In this document: positions 36,125-48,387 of the stretch, one piece after another
How the letters are laid out: every line of letters starts with the position of its first letter
Position numbering within the stretch: the stretch's first letter is position 1
DNA from: Excoecaria cochinchinensis
Lineage: Eukaryota > Streptophyta > Magnoliopsida > Malpighiales > Euphorbiaceae
Direction: 5' to 3'
Assembly (NCBI GenBank): GCA_947683425.1
Contig: CANTUQ010000073.1
Location: 5,614,501-5,678,500 of the forward strand
DNA: 64,000 nt
The notes under the pieces: model-generated
Databases searched by the model: none
Told to the model about the DNA's origin: nothing
The model's input: the letters and a program-made list of their open reading frames with translations, nothing else
Position numbers and translations under genes: made by a program

Positions 36125-37480
36125 ATGGCAGAACTACCACGGGAGACCAGTGCTTGATGGTGCAAGACCTAGATAAGAGGCTTGGGGATTTTAAAAGGAG
36201 GATATTGGCCATGATAGAAAATATTCCTGCCCAAATGACACCAAATGCCATCCAACCACCTGTGGCCCCTGCTGTTGAACAGGTCGAATTGCCTATTATG
36301 GAAGAGGCTCCTATAGAAGTCCCTACCGTACGATAGCCAGATGTTGAGCCCAGAGCAGCGACACCTCTTGAGCCGAAAAGAATTCTTGACCTGAAAGATG
36401 ATCTCATGGTGGAGGAAGAGGATGAGCAGGTAATTCCTTAGACCGTGACGGATGAAGTCCCCAAGGGAGAGGATAACGCGGTAAAGGAGATAAAAGGTAG
36501 GATTGAAAAGTTTGAAGCTCAGACAATGACTACTATGGAGAATTTAGTCGCCGCCGTGGTGCCATCTGTTGAATAACAGCCTACTGCTCCTACCATGTTA
36601 CGAAAAGAGCATGATCCAACTAAGAAAGTACACCTATCACCGACTGGACCTGGAGGAGAGTCGCCTGTTGCTCTGTCACCTGAGCGAAAAGGCAAAGGGC
36701 ATATTTCAGAGAATGGGTTTCTGACAGTGACACGGAGCCTGAAGAGAAGGATGGATATGCTCGAAGAAGAGATTTCAAAGTCTAAACTTGCAATGACCCT
36801 GGCTGCTCACGAGAAAGTCTCTGTGAACTTAGAGAAGAGAAGTCGACCGTATAGGTGTGACAGCTGTGTCGGCACTCGAGGGACAGGAGAAGTATCAATG
36901 GCTAGAACAGCTTAGAAGTGTTATTTCGGTATAGATGAATCTTTGCCTCAAGCATGGGAAGGGGACCGGCATTCTTGGTTGGCTAACCCAGCCAGAAATC
37001 GGGGGCATACGAAGTGTCATCGGCACGCCAGATATCTGAGGGATAATTACCAAACCCCGAAAGGTTAAGTGCAGGATCCTGTTAATGACAAATAGCTGAT
37101 AGCCTTTGAAGGAGGGGGCAACATCATTGGGGGTGACAATCAGGAAAGCTTGAGTCTCGGTGATAATAGTGGGAGAGGTGTTGAGGCCACCAAGTTTCCA
37201 AACATTGGAACTACTCAAGATCACTATACCATTTGGGATAAGCCTTTATCTGAGCACCTCTCTCACTTCATCTATAAGGGGAAGCTACAGCTAAAACCTG
37301 CAAAACCCGCCGAGAGCCAAGGGCATCCCGGTCACCGAGCAGATTGGTATTGTGCTTACCATCAGCATACTGGGCATGAGACTGATGGATGCTGAACTCT
37401 AAGAAAGTGTATTCAAGGCCTCATCGATGAGGAGCTGAGAGGTGAGGAGAATGGTTCCTGGGGATGATAATAGACCGTCG
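36125..37480 (+). pseudogene. Tat-6 gag (heavily decayed)
   Basis: Starts at ATGGCAGAACTACC (36125). A frame change is needed near 36150 to reach the helical VQDLDKRLGDFKRRILAMIE. Then a low-complexity Pro/Glu-rich stretch, LEEEISKSKLAMTLA (about 36755), and a knuckle-like WYCAYHQHTGHETDGC (about 37345-37395), the same landmark as in Tat-1 gag. Stops occur at about 36334, 36440, 36573, 36913 and 37394. The central capsid-like part (DWYHGL, FLQQYDC region) is not recognisable, so part of gag is also deleted. Confidence 0.75.
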
Positions 37481-38880
37481 ACTACGGCGTCCGTGTTGGC
37501 AAGGAAGGAGGAAAATAGCTATTTAGATGTTCTTTTTTATTTTTGAACTACTTAATGACAATGTTTTAATTCTAATTTTTATGAAGTGGAATGAATGTTT
37601 TGTTGTTTATTTGTGTGATGTTTCTCGTGATTTCATCATGCATAATCATGACGCATTCATATTTAACAATAATTCAACTAATGCCATTCCATTTAATCTC
37701 AGAACTTTAGGAAATCCAAAGAAAATCTTGATAGCATCTGTTATGACTCCTGAAGAGAGATTAAAAAGAGAGAAAATAAAAAAAATGAAATAAAAAGTCT
37801 TTACCTGGACCTACGAAGACATGTCAGAAGATGATCATGAAGTCGCCGAGCATGCTATGCCAAACATATCCTAATCATGGACAGGTGACACAGAAACTCA
37901 GAAGACTCAAGCTGAAGTGGATAGAAATGGTTGAAAGGGGAGATCCATAAGCAGTGACGGGACCAAAATTCTTACTGAGATGCAATGCCCGATTAGACTG
38001 AACAACAATGGTCCCAATGGTTAAAAAGAAAAGTGCGCGTATGTGTAAACTTCAGGATTTGAGCAAAACTTGTCAAAAGAAAGAAATTTGGGGAGCAAAA
38101 AAAATTGGAAAAAAAAAAAGAGAAAAAAAAGAGAGAATTGATCAGCAAGGGAACACTATTTGGGGGCTAGTTTTGTTCAAATCCCATTGGTCTACACATG
38201 CCTGCATTTTGCCATTCTTCTTAGATACTAAAAAGGACCTAAAGACTAATTCACGAGCTATCCACCCAGTTCATCAGTGTAGAAGGTGTGCAGTGCGAGA
38301 GACATATCTATATTTTGCCATTCTTCTTGGGCACTGGAAAAGACCTGAAGACTAATCCATGAGCCATCCACCCAGTCCATAAGTATAAAGGGTGTGCTGT
38401 ACGAGAGATAAGCTGATGACATACAGCTGAGATGCCAAATGAGAGGAAGGCCAAGAAGATTATGGAGTAGACCCATTCTGGGGTCTGCAATTGGAACCCT
38501 TATAAGAGTTACGCTTTACACCTTGATGCATGAGGCGAAAACATTACTGCCCACTGAAGCATGTCAAATCATTAAGGGGCAGTCATGGAAGCAACAGCTA
38601 CAACAACTAAGCACGTTAAACGAAAACGGATTTCGGGATTACTATCGCTATCAAATATATCAGAAAAAACCTTATCCGATCATTTGGGAAGAAAGTTAGA
38701 AAGCACCCGCCAGAAGAGTGAGATTTGGTCTTCAGGCAAATAGGTCCAAGCATTCTAGACAGACGAGCTAAATTCTGGCCAACATATGAAGACCCATTTG
38801 TTCTTGAAAAGCTGTTACCCAAGGGAGCAGCATTCTAGCCGATAGCAAGGGAAGCAAGCTTGAAGAACCAGACCAACACT
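37481..38880 (+). pseudogene. Tat-6 pol remnant: pre-RT segment joined to the integrase C terminus
   Basis: About 37640-37860 encodes the pre-RT segment (PFNLRTLGNPKKILIAS, KVFTWTYEDM), homologous to Tat-1 at about 3060-2930. About 38590-38840 encodes an integrase tail-like RDYYRYQIYQKKPYP followed, out of frame, by a segment ending in words such as FWPTYEDPFVLEKLLPKG, typical of the part downstream of the integrase core. Everything between is missing. At 38207-38418 a segment of about 106 bp is tandemly duplicated with divergence (TTTTGCCATTCTTCTT at 38207 and 38313). Confidence 0.65.
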
Positions 38881-39246
38881 GACGAACTGAAGAAGGGTCC
38901 ATGACAGAGGCTAAAAAATAAATAAATAAATAAATAAAAAAGAGAGAAAATATTCAATCAAGAAAACCCGCGAGGGCTGATTGGAAACAGGAGTCTGATA
39001 CTTACAAGATTCATTCCGAGATTAGATATAATTTTTCATTTTGAATCCATGTTAGATAATGATCATGTGTTATGAAATCATACTGAAATATGCACAATTT
39101 CGCGAAAAATATAAAACAAAAGCAGTTTAACTCATCATTTCCTAGTTCTTTTATAAAAAGAGAAAAACCGTTCATTACTAAATGTGTGAAATCTAAATGG
39201 CTATACTCTACTTTTTGCTCTCACCAACCAGATGCCTAAACCAATT
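38881..39246. other. Non-coding Tat-6 internal sequence upstream of the nested LTR
   Basis: AT-rich, with a short (AAAT)n run near 38917-38940. No gene or repeat family recognised. Confidence 0.4.
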
Positions 39247-41916
39247 TGCAACAACCCAATTCGACCCTAGAAGTTTTGGCAAAGTTTTGTCGGATTTTGA
39301 CAAGTGGCATCGTAGGAGAATAACACATGGCAGCTTGAGAGTGTGACACATGGCAAGAGACTTATTTGTTTTGCTTAATTAGTATAACAAGTGGCTATAT
39401 GTGAGAGTGACACCTAGCATGAGTCAAGATATGTATTAGGGAAGTTAATGGGTTTGGTGGCTTTAACTATGTTGGTTGGCCGGCCTTATCCCCCATTTCT
39501 TCCTATTTGACTTTCCATTTTTCGCATTTTTGTGTCTTTTGGCCCTCCTTTTCTTTCTTTGTTCCTTTTCTCGTGCTCCTTCTCTTCTTGTCCCTTCTCC
39601 ATTTGACCACCTAAGTTGACCTGTATTCTTGGTTTAGTTTGAAGAGTTAGTGAGAGTAAAAGAGAGATAGAAAGGTAAGTGCGGTTGATTTTCCGATCTA
39701 ACCTCCTTTTTCTTTTTGTTTTTAATTTAAAGTGAGAAGAAGTTTAACTCAAGTGTTTTCTATATGATTCTGTTGAAGCTGTGGACAAGAAATTGGATAA
39801 AGGGAAGGAGAAGATCGAAAACAAGTAGAGAACAGAGATTGAGCTTCGTAGAGGTCGGGATCGTGTGTGATTTTAATTTCTGTTCATTTTGATTGCTTGC
39901 AGTGTTTTTGTGGTATATGTGTATATATGTTTATGATATATGTGTGTATATATGTTTATGATTATGTGACTTGATCATTTTAGTGTGTGATGATGATAAA
40001 GTTTGGTTTTGGCAAATTCTGTTCATTTTGCATCTGACCTCAGTGAAGTGTTTTTATCATAAGTAGAGTTTTAGACCTCTAAATTGAGTGATTATGAAGC
40101 CATTAGAACCATGACTTCCATTTCTATAAAAGTCATAGAAACAACCTTGAGCAAATTCTTCCTCTAAGACCCTAAAAATTTGCTAAAATTGTAGTGTCCC
40201 TGTTTAGGTGGGTTCCCTGGAACAATATGGGGTTTTTAGATCATATCTAATGATATAGATGTCCAAACGACCTGAAATTTGTCCCATTTGAAATTTAACA
40301 TCCTAGGGAATAATTTTTAAGAGAGGTTTTTTCCAAAAAATGAGGTTTAGATGTCGGTTTAGGCTATACAAAATCGAGTAGTGAAGCAGTCCTGAGTTTT
40401 CGCTTCTATTTTGCTATTTTGGGTATGTCAGGGTCACAACCAATTGGTTGCCACCGTGACCAATGCCTAAACAAGGCAGAATTAAATATTTTTGGATCTC
40501 ACGGTCACAACCAAGTGGTTGCCACTGTGACCATCCCCTGCTTTGCATATTTTGAGTGTTTTTCTTCCCGAAATGCACCCGAACTTCATTGCAAGTTCCT
40601 ATAGCTTATCCAACTCATTTCTAATCTTATGAAATGAGTATATGAGTGGTTGTCAATGTAAGATATAGGTAATTAAAGCTTGGCATAAGAGTTTAATAAT
40701 GGAATTAAATGTATACATGCTTTTTAATTGTTGAACATGACATGGCATGTGATATTGATCATATATGACTGAAGCATGATATAATGCTTGAGTGATTGTA
40801 GTGCATATGATATAGTATATTGAATCATAATGTATGGAGTCTATGAATATGTAAAATGGAATGTGCATTTGATTAATTAGTAGTGTGTAGTGCAAAGATT
40901 CGCTGATATTATATTGCTATATATGAGTATATGCATAGGGTATATGCATGCACATGGTTTGCCCAGTTAATATGTAAATAGTGTATAGTGTTTTGGAATG
41001 AACATTAGAGTACATGCAATGTATATGATTTAGTTTGTAGAGTTCTTGTGCGAGCCTGAACGGTCATAGTAGTGGATAGATAAGTATGCTTATAAAGGGA
41101 TACCGAGTGCAGCTGCCCAATTCAACCCCATTTGGGCCAAGCGGCCGACCTCCGAGATGGTCATTCTGATAGAGATAGAGAAAATGTTCTGAGACTTCGG
41201 TCTTCTGTTTTGAAATGTGCCCGTATCCACCATTGTTGAGAGTTCAGGCTACTTTATGTTTTATCGTGTTTCTCAGGCTGTTGTATGTTTTGTAATGTAC
41301 AAGAGGTATAGTAGAGACTTGTATATAAATGTGAACATAGTATGACATGACATCGCTATTGTTTGCTATATTTGGATTTTTTGCATATGAATGAGTTAAA
41401 GCATGACGGTATTTGCTTACACGATTGTGTACATGATTATTGGTATATGACATGACTATTTATATGCATGTGATATAATTGTGACTTCGTTTGAAGTCTT
41501 TTACTTCTGTTTATCCCCACTAAGCGTTATCGCTTAGCACGGGTATTTTTCCCGTGTAGGTTTACAGGATTGGATCAGTGAGTGCGCATCTGCAGGTCAT
41601 GGCCACTAGGAGCTTGTATAAGAGTTTTGGATGTTTTGAGTAACATCATTATGTATATAGGAAGCATAGTATCATAGTGTATATGTTAACTGTTTTGTAT
41701 ATGTACCAAAAGTGGATATGTAGTAAGTATAAAAACTTTTGTAATATGTACAGTTTATATGTATGATATATTATTAACAGTATGTTTAGCCCTAAAGATG
41801 TTCTTATATTTATTTACTGTTATCGCTTCCCCCTTTGTGTATGCATGTGTACGAGTATGCGTGTGCTTGGCTTGTGACACCCCGATATTCCTTCCCGGGG
41901 GTATGGAGGTGTTACA
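39247..41916 (+). mobile_element. Candidate solo LTR (about 2.67 kb), chromovirus-like, nested in Tat-6
   Basis: Begins TGCAACAACCCAATTCGACC and ends GGTATGGAGGTGTTACA, so the termini are short imperfect inverted repeats (TGCAAC/GTTACA). No coding sequence or PBS is inside. Near the 3' end is CCCACTAAGCGTTATCGCTTAGC with ACGGGTATTTTTCCCGTGT, the kind of block seen in long LTRs of plant chromoviruses (Tekay/Del-like, from memory). The flanking pentamers CAATT and CGATG do not form a clear target duplication, so the exact ends or the solo-LTR status could be wrong. Confidence 0.5.
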
Positions 41917-42848
41917 CGATGGGTCCTATTATCTACTGCGGGCCTAAGTGCTCTTCTCTTACAAGCACTTATGGAGGCGAGGGTGTAGCCTCCGACCAGA
42001 GCAGTTCATCTTGCATACTCAAAGTTGCCTGGTTCCAGCATAAAATCAGCACATTGGTACTATCGATCCTCTGCCACTCTCGCCGCTCAAGCGCTTCAGC
42101 CGATTCACCCTGCTATCAACTATGAAGCCAATTCTACAGCATCATGATAAAGCCAATTCTACAGCATGTTCATGATAAGAACCAAGCTCATACAACCATA
42201 ATTTGAGACATAAGCGTGTGCCGACCGCACTTGAAAGATCTTTCGCAACAACTGCAACTTCTCCCACAAAAAAAGGGCCGTTAGAGATGAAAACCGTGAC
42301 TGGCACTCTAAGCAAAAGTTAGGCCAAAGGGCAGGGTGAAAACCTGGGAACAGGCAGTCTGTCCTTTAAAAAAATGAAATGAATAAAAGCCGTTGGATTG
42401 GGTTGGGTCCATTCCAGGCAACAAATAAGGCACAGGGTTATGTGAAAATCCGAAAAGGACGCATTTCCCGCTAAGAAAAGCTAGTGTAAAAATCCACAAG
42501 GGACGCACTACCTTCAAAAAATGACTACAGGTATCAGAGGAGAACCTCATAATCCCCCAGAGGCATAAAATTCAAAAGTAATTCCAGAGGGCATCGATTT
42601 TACTGCAAATTGCAATCGAACTGGCCGTCACCTCCAAATCCACTCAGATGAATTCTTATCCTACATTGCTGCATACATATACATCTCACGTGCACGCTCA
42701 CTATTTTTCTTGCATATTTGGCTTTCTAAGTCTTGCAGAAATAGAGAATCAATGCGCATGCCGACAAAAGGCGAATGACGACATCGATCAAAATACCAAT
42801 CCAACAATCAACCAAAGGGCTCTTAGGGAGCACCACTTCAAGGCTCAA
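41917..42848 (+). other. Conserved non-coding 3' internal block of Tat-6
   Basis: About 42270-42530 is the reverse-complement homologue of about 10215-9950 in Tat-2 (TTAGGCCAAAGGGCAGGGTG; GACGCATTTCCCGCTAAGAA). No gene seen. Confidence 0.65.
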
Positions 42849-43475
42849 AAGGGTTAGCACGATGGCGGCAATACCATTCAGTAGAAGGTTAGTACGACCA
42901 CGACACTACCACTTCACAACAGTTAGCACGAAGGCGGCACTACCATTCTACAGAAGGTTAGCACGACCACGGCACTACCACTTCAAAAGCGTTAGCACGA
43001 TGGCGGCACTACCATTCTACAGAATGTTAGCACGACCACGGCACTACCACTTCAAAAGGGTTAGCACGATGGCGGCACTACCATCCTACAGGAGGTTAGC
43101 ACGACCACGGCACTACCACTTCAAAAGCGTTAGCACGATGGCGGCACTACCATCCTACAGGAGGTTAGCACGACCACGGCACTACCACTTCACAATGGTT
43201 AGCACGATGGCGGCACTACCATCCTACAGGAGGTTAGCACGACCAAGGCACTACCATTTCACAAGGGTTAGCACGATGGCGGCATTACCATCCTACAGGA
43301 GGTTAGCACGAGCACGACACTACCGTTTCACAAGGGTTAGCACGATGGCGGCACTACCATCCTACAGAAGGTTAGCACGACCACGACATTACCGCTTCAC
43401 AACGGTTAGCACGATGACAGCACTACCGCTCCACGGAAGGTTAGCACGATCACGGCACTACCGCGTCAACAAAAT
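42849..43475 (+). repeat. 69-bp tandem array (about nine copies) in Tat-6
   Basis: The unit is two related half-units of 34-35 bp. One begins GTTAGCACGATGGCGGCACT, the other GTTAGCACGACCACGGCACT, so the array is also an about 18-copy half-unit array. Because 69 is a multiple of three, one frame stays open for 299 codons (42775-43674) as a 23-residue repeat (VSTMAALPSYRRLARPRHYH). I treat it as a by-product. It ends about 150 bp before the PPT and 3' LTR. Confidence 0.9.
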
Positions 43476-43611
43476 ACAATACGCCGATAACATGACAACA
43501 ACCACTCCAATGATCACCATCCAGTCCGAAAAAGCGACCGCCTCAGGTACGTGTCTCTTTCCTTCTTTTCTGAATTTTGGCTTACTTAGGCACCTGAGTT
43601 ATAAGTTCTCC

Positions 43612-43626
43612 AAAATTGAGGGCAAC
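43612..43626 (+). promoter_or_regulatory. Tat-6 polypurine tract
   Basis: AAAATTGAGGGCAAC directly before the 3' LTR. Same position and near-identical sequence as in Tat-5. Confidence 0.72.
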
Positions 43627-44809
43627 TGTAGACATCGGGTCTCGAGACGGTCCAAGATCAGAATTACTCGATGATGAAAGTGATACTTGCCACAAGTAAA
43701 GGTGTCGAAAATGATGTTCTCCCTGTCGAAAGCTCCTTTTGTTCCTCCACAAATTTCAGTGAGAAAATTTGTTTCTTTTGCTCTCTTTTATTCCTTTTTA
43801 CTATTTGTATTTATTTTCTTTTAATTTTATTTTATTTTATTTCATTTTATTTTATTTTATTTTTTGTTTTTGTTTTTATTTATTTTTTATTTATTTATTT
43901 TTCGTTTCGCGTGCCACGCGTATGAGCCGTGCCCGTCCCCGAGGCTGCGCGCGCCTGTGGGCGTGCGCATAGCAGAGGCCGCACGCGACAACAGTTGCGC
44001 GCGCGCAGCACTTGCCTGTGGGGAGCGCGTCGCCGAAGTCGCGCGCTTCGCTAGCGAGGCGCGCGCACCTTGGGAGAGCGCTGCCTCCCCCCACGCGGCC
44101 ATTTTTGGCAGCGTCATTTTCCTCTGTGTTTTTTGATTTTTTCAGTCCCATTTTCCCGTTACTTTCACATTTTTGTGCAATTTTTGATAAACTAAAAATG
44201 AAAACACTTTTATTCTCTTCCTATTTTTGGCCAACCCAGCAAATTAAAAGAAAGAATTGGGTTTTATTTTCAAGGGAGCTGCCATTTTATTCAAAAGGAA
44301 AAATTTAGTTTTTTCTCTCAACAAAGAACAAGAGCAGCCGTAGTTTCTTCAAGAAAAAATTAAAAAAAAATTCAAAGTTTTCAAGTTCTTTCTTCTTCTT
44401 TCTTCAAAAAACATATTTCATTCTTGGATTGATTTTGAGCAAGAAAAATTAATTTTTTTTGTTCAATCATCCACCAAAAATATTTTCTTGAGTTAACCTA
44501 TTTTAAAACACAGTTTTTCATATTTTATTCAAGCATCTACCACCGCAAAATCGACAAGGAAAACAAATCGAGACACCGTTTTCTTCAATCTATAAAATTC
44601 TGAGAGTAAACACTTTGGGCCCGCCCTCATTTATTTTTGTATATCATTTATTTGTTGTCAATATTATTATTTTTCATGTTATTGTCATTTATAATTTATT
44701 CCTAGCATTTTATTGTGATTTTAGTACTGTTGATATATTATTTGTTTGTTTTAGTTTGATTCTTTTGTGACTTCCGTTGGCTTCTTCTTCTTCTTCTTCT
44801 TCTTCTTCT

Positions 44810-44858
<49 letters not shown>

Positions 44859-45044
44859 CATTATTATTATGATGTTTGTGTTTATGTTTATTATTATTAT
44901 TATTATTATTGCTATTAACATTTTCTTGTTGCCTTCATTTTCATTATTATTATTATTGTTATTATTATTACTATCATATGTTGTTATTATTATTGTCATT
45001 CTATTAATTGTTCATATTATTTTATATTTATATTATTGTTATTG

Positions 45045-45094
<50 letters not shown>

Positions 45095-45128
45095 TATGTT
45101 ATATTCATTATTGTTTATTATCATTGCC

Positions 45129-45159
<31 letters not shown>

Positions 45160-46306
45160 TTGTGTTGCATCATTATTATTATTGTCATTATCATTATTTA
45201 TTATTGTGCCCAATATTCATTTTATCTTCACTTGATTAATGTTTTTAGAATTATTACTAATATCCTTAATATCATTTTTCCTGTCTAAGATTTATTTTGA
45301 GTCGCATTGTGTGGGCATCCCCGTGACCCCCCGGATGGGTCACGACGCATAGACGAACACTTCGGTTTGGTGAAATCTTTTCAACCCCCTTTTCATGTGT
45401 TTTGTGTTTGTTTGTAAATATTTGTTTTATTTATGCACGCGTGTGATAAAAAATCACAAAAATATTTGTACAATTAAATTGGGTTTTCATTAATAAAATT
45501 GGGACCAATGTCCCTCGTTTTAGCCAACAATAAAAAATATCATAATAAAACGAAGAGTTAGTTTTCTCCAAAAATGGGATCACTCATCCCGGTTTTTCAA
45601 ACTAGTAATCAATTAACTCTTCGATCCCTCTTAAAAATGAGCGTATGGGGACCAATGTTTCTAAACCAAACGAATGCCCCGATTTATATATGATTTTCTT
45701 ATGTTTGATTTTGCTTGATTGTTTAGATTCATTTTCGTTTTCTTTTGGGCCCTTGTAATTAATTTTGGGGCAATAATATTAAATTTCCATTTGTGATTAT
45801 ATTCCGTCCCAATTTACATTTTTAGTCTTCTTTCCGCTCCTATTTCTCTTGTAATTGTGTACTTACATGTTTACTGCTTTCCTTTATTACTTTATTTACC
45901 GCTTTCTTTATCGATTTTCTTTATTTTTCTTTACGTGCTTGAGATGCGCCTTTAATTTAAAACGCATAAATCGTGTGAGATAAGAAATAGAATTTTAGGG
46001 AGTTAAAAACTCATTTATAATTAACCAAAGCATAAATAAGAGTGAAGTTCCGAACACCAATCTCTGGTCTAGACCAATAAGAGGTTAGAGATTTTTTTCA
46101 ATTTCTTGTAAATTGGGTGGCGATTTCATGATACCTCAAAGGTGCCTAAAGGCGTCGTGGGACTAGATGTTCCTTTCCAATGTTCTATTAGGAAGGAAGC
46201 ATCCAAGATGTCTCATGGCGCCCATGATCAAAAGACGCGAACCAGTTCCTCGAATCCTAAAAGTGGATTCCGCGAGGGCCCTTGCTGGGTTCCGGCGCGC
46301 GACACA
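43627..46306 (+). mobile_element. Tat-6 3' LTR
   Basis: Begins TGTAGACATCGGGTCTCGAG and ends CGGCGCGCGACACA. It is closely similar to the 5' LTR along its length, with scattered substitutions, a shorter GC-rich block (43905-44100) and shorter ATT tracts plus a (CTT)n run at 44781-44812. The PBS-like site of the 5' LTR is mutated here (TGGCGATTTCA, 46119-46129). Confidence 0.9.
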
Positions 46307-46376
46307 GTCTTCTTCTTTTTTTTTTTCATCTAGAAAATTATAGGACTTAATATCAAAATTTTATTTATTACTTACT

Positions 46377-46377
<1 letters not shown>

Positions 46378-46410
<33 letters not shown>
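46378..46410. repeat. (TG)n(TA)n microsatellite
   Basis: Compound TG then TA dinucleotide run leading into the first copy of the triplicated segment. Confidence 0.9.
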
Positions 46411-46411
<1 letters not shown>

Positions 46412-46677
46412 TCATTTATTTTTAATTTAATTACTTATTTGTGTATATAATTCATTTTGTTAAAGATACTATTCAAAAACCATAAAATAATCCCAACACG
46501 TCTTTCTTAAATTTCTTTATTAGTATTATTCGTCATTCTAAAAATTACGATTAACTGGCTCGAAATTTTGGGATTATTTTATGGTTTTTGACGTGTTGGG
46601 ATTATTTTATGGTTTTTGAATAGTATCTTTAACAAAATGAATTATATACACAAATAAGTAATTAAATTAAAAATAAA

Positions 46678-46717
<40 letters not shown>

Positions 46718-46876
46718 TTTATTTTTAATTTAATTACTTATTTGTGTATATAATTCATTTTGTTAAAGATACTATTCAAAAACCATAAAATAATCCCAAC
46801 ACGTCTTTCTTAAATTTCTTTATTAGTATTATTCGTCATTCTAAAAATTACGATTAACTGGCTCGAAATTTTGGGG
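46411..46876. repeat. Direct/inverted triplication (fold-back) with an (AT)n spacer
   Basis: Copy 1 (46411-46569) and copy 3 (46714-46876) are direct repeats. Copy 2 (46591-46681) is an inverted copy of about the first 92 bp. I found no mismatch between the arms by reading. The tip 46570-46590 repeats part of the inverted copy. Copies 2 and 3 are separated by (AT)n at 46682-46713, so two alternative hairpins can form. No coding content. Confidence 0.88.
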
Positions 46877-47219
46877 TGTTATAAGGATTTTAACAAAAGC
46901 TTCATTATCATTAGAAAGTCAGAATTCTAATCAGACAATTCCCACATCTCCAAATAGGTTTGTTATTTTAGGACTAAGATCCATCTCCTTCTTTTTTGTC
47001 TCCAATTCTTAAGCCACAAATTCCCTCTCCTCCTACTCTTCCCAGACCTCTGAACTATTTAATAGTTGTAGCCTCGTCCTCTTTGAATTCTCCAAGCTCT
47101 TCCACCTCTAAAAAAAAATTCTTCTCAATATATTCAAAATCCTAATAGGCAATTTATCAAAATTCTTGAATCAAAATAAGTGAACCAGAATAAGTTAGCT
47201 TAGTCGAAAGTTATAGTTT
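46877..47219. other. Short AT-rich intergenic stretch
   Basis: No gene or repeat family recognised. It could be a degenerate 5' continuation of the pararetroviral remnant. Confidence 0.3.
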
Positions 47220-48100
47220 TTATAAATTAACTAATTAATTATATTTTTTCCAATGGATTTCATTTTTATGAAGACAGTCATTCTAAAGCCAAAGAATTTT
47301 ACAAAGCAATCCTAGTTGATTTTGTATCAGTTGAGATAGAATACAACTATGATAATCAGGATCCAAGAAAAATAAACTTTAACAAAGTAAAGATTATTCA
47401 AGTTATGACTTTGTTTGAATAGGGACAAAGACTGCATTCTTTAAAGACTTTATCAGGATATCCTGCTCATATGGTCTACAGTTATTATGATTATCAAAAA
47501 GTCTGGTACAAAGCTTTTTACTTAAGGAATTTTAATCATTCATGGTTTTTCTTTTCTCCCATAAATTCTTAGGAAGTTTTCCCAACTAGTTTATTTCGTG
47601 GTTTAGATATTCTAAACGTATTGAAGATGCTCTTCGTCAATCAATTCGTCAAGGATATATGAAGTTTCTAAATTATTATCCTTCTACATGACCAGATAAG
47701 CTCTTGCAATTTTTTGCTACCTTTAATGTTCCTTGGATTATAGCTTATACCTACCATTTCTCAGAAAATGAGAATTCTTTGCCTATCCTCTACTGTGAAT
47801 ATCAAATAAAATGGTGGAATTCATTTTGCATTGAAAAGGCAAATTCTCAAGCTGTTATAACCCATTACTCTAATAAGACTACCACCTCCCAACCTTCGAA
47901 TCAGCAAATGGAATTTTCAGTTAATAAAAGTCAAATTATAAACCTATTATCTTCAACATCTACAGAAACTGAACTCACAGCTATTCTCAATAAAGTTTCT
48001 TCTAAAAAGAGTAATTCTAAAGACGATGAAGCCTCTCCATCACCTCAGCATTTTGAAGATTCTCAAAATCCTTTTACAGACATTATAATGTAAAAATATA
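47220..48100 (+). pseudogene. Endogenous pararetrovirus protein remnant (function unassigned)
   Basis: Plus-strand pieces in more than one frame resemble a protein found in caulimovirid-like endogenous viruses, with aromatic landmarks such as HSWFFFSP, then PWIIAYTYHF and KWWNSF near 47730-47830. The longest open block is 47704-48093, ending in a Ser/Asp-rich tail. Upstream there are stops near 47421 and 47570 and a frame change at about 47590. The family is recalled from aromatic spacing, not from a search. An LTR-retroelement gag is the alternative. Confidence 0.5.
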
Positions 48101-48212
48101 TATATATATTTTTACTAACAAATTTTTTTGTAGGAACTTAGCTGTTGACATAAATAGCAAATAACTCAACAATTGGATTTTCAATTATTCAAAAAGATTA
48201 TCCACTATCCCG

Positions 48213-48357
48213 GTACTATTCTTCAATGGTAAAGATTTTCAATCATGGCGAATACTATTCATCAACAGTAAAAATTCTCAATCATGGCAAACACTATTCA
48301 TCAACAATATAGATTCTCCAGTATCGGCACACTATTTTTCTACAGAAAGATTCTCAA
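48213..48357 (+). repeat. 39-bp tandem repeats upstream of a TATA box
   Basis: Three full and one partial diverged unit around AATCATGGCGAATACTATTC, CATCAACAGTAAAAATTCTC and equivalents. The array ends about 30 bp before the TATA box at 48388, the place where caulimovirid promoters carry enhancer elements. Confidence 0.75.
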
Positions 48358-48387
48358 CAGTAATAATGAAAGGCTACTTTTCTCATC

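Larger units (their letters stand above)
32045..46306 (+). mobile_element. Tat-6: complete, two-LTR, pol-deleted Tat retrotransposon
   Basis: 5' LTR 32045-34993 (2949 bp) and 3' LTR 43627-46306 (2680 bp), both TGTAGACA...CACA. PBS at 34995 and PPT just before 43627. Flanks are ATCTT (32040-32044) and GTCTT (46307-46311), a 5-bp target duplication with one mismatch. Inside: leader, decayed gag, the start of the RT region, then directly the integrase C-terminal tail. Protease, the RT core, RNase H and the integrase core are gone. A candidate solo LTR (39247-41916) is nested inside, and a 69-bp tandem array precedes the 3' LTR. It is non-autonomous. Confidence 0.88.

Noticed and set aside
38258..38490. 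Minus-strand frames over the 106-bp duplication
   Set aside because: Antisense shadows of a pol-remnant segment with no domain.
39247..41916. A clean target duplication around the candidate solo LTR
   Set aside because: The flanks CAATT and CGATG agree at only three of five positions, so I do not claim one.
42775..43674. A 299-codon open frame with 23-residue repeats
   Set aside because: The frame is open because the 69-bp repeat is a multiple of three. There is no known domain, the start lies in unrelated sequence, and no other element shows it.
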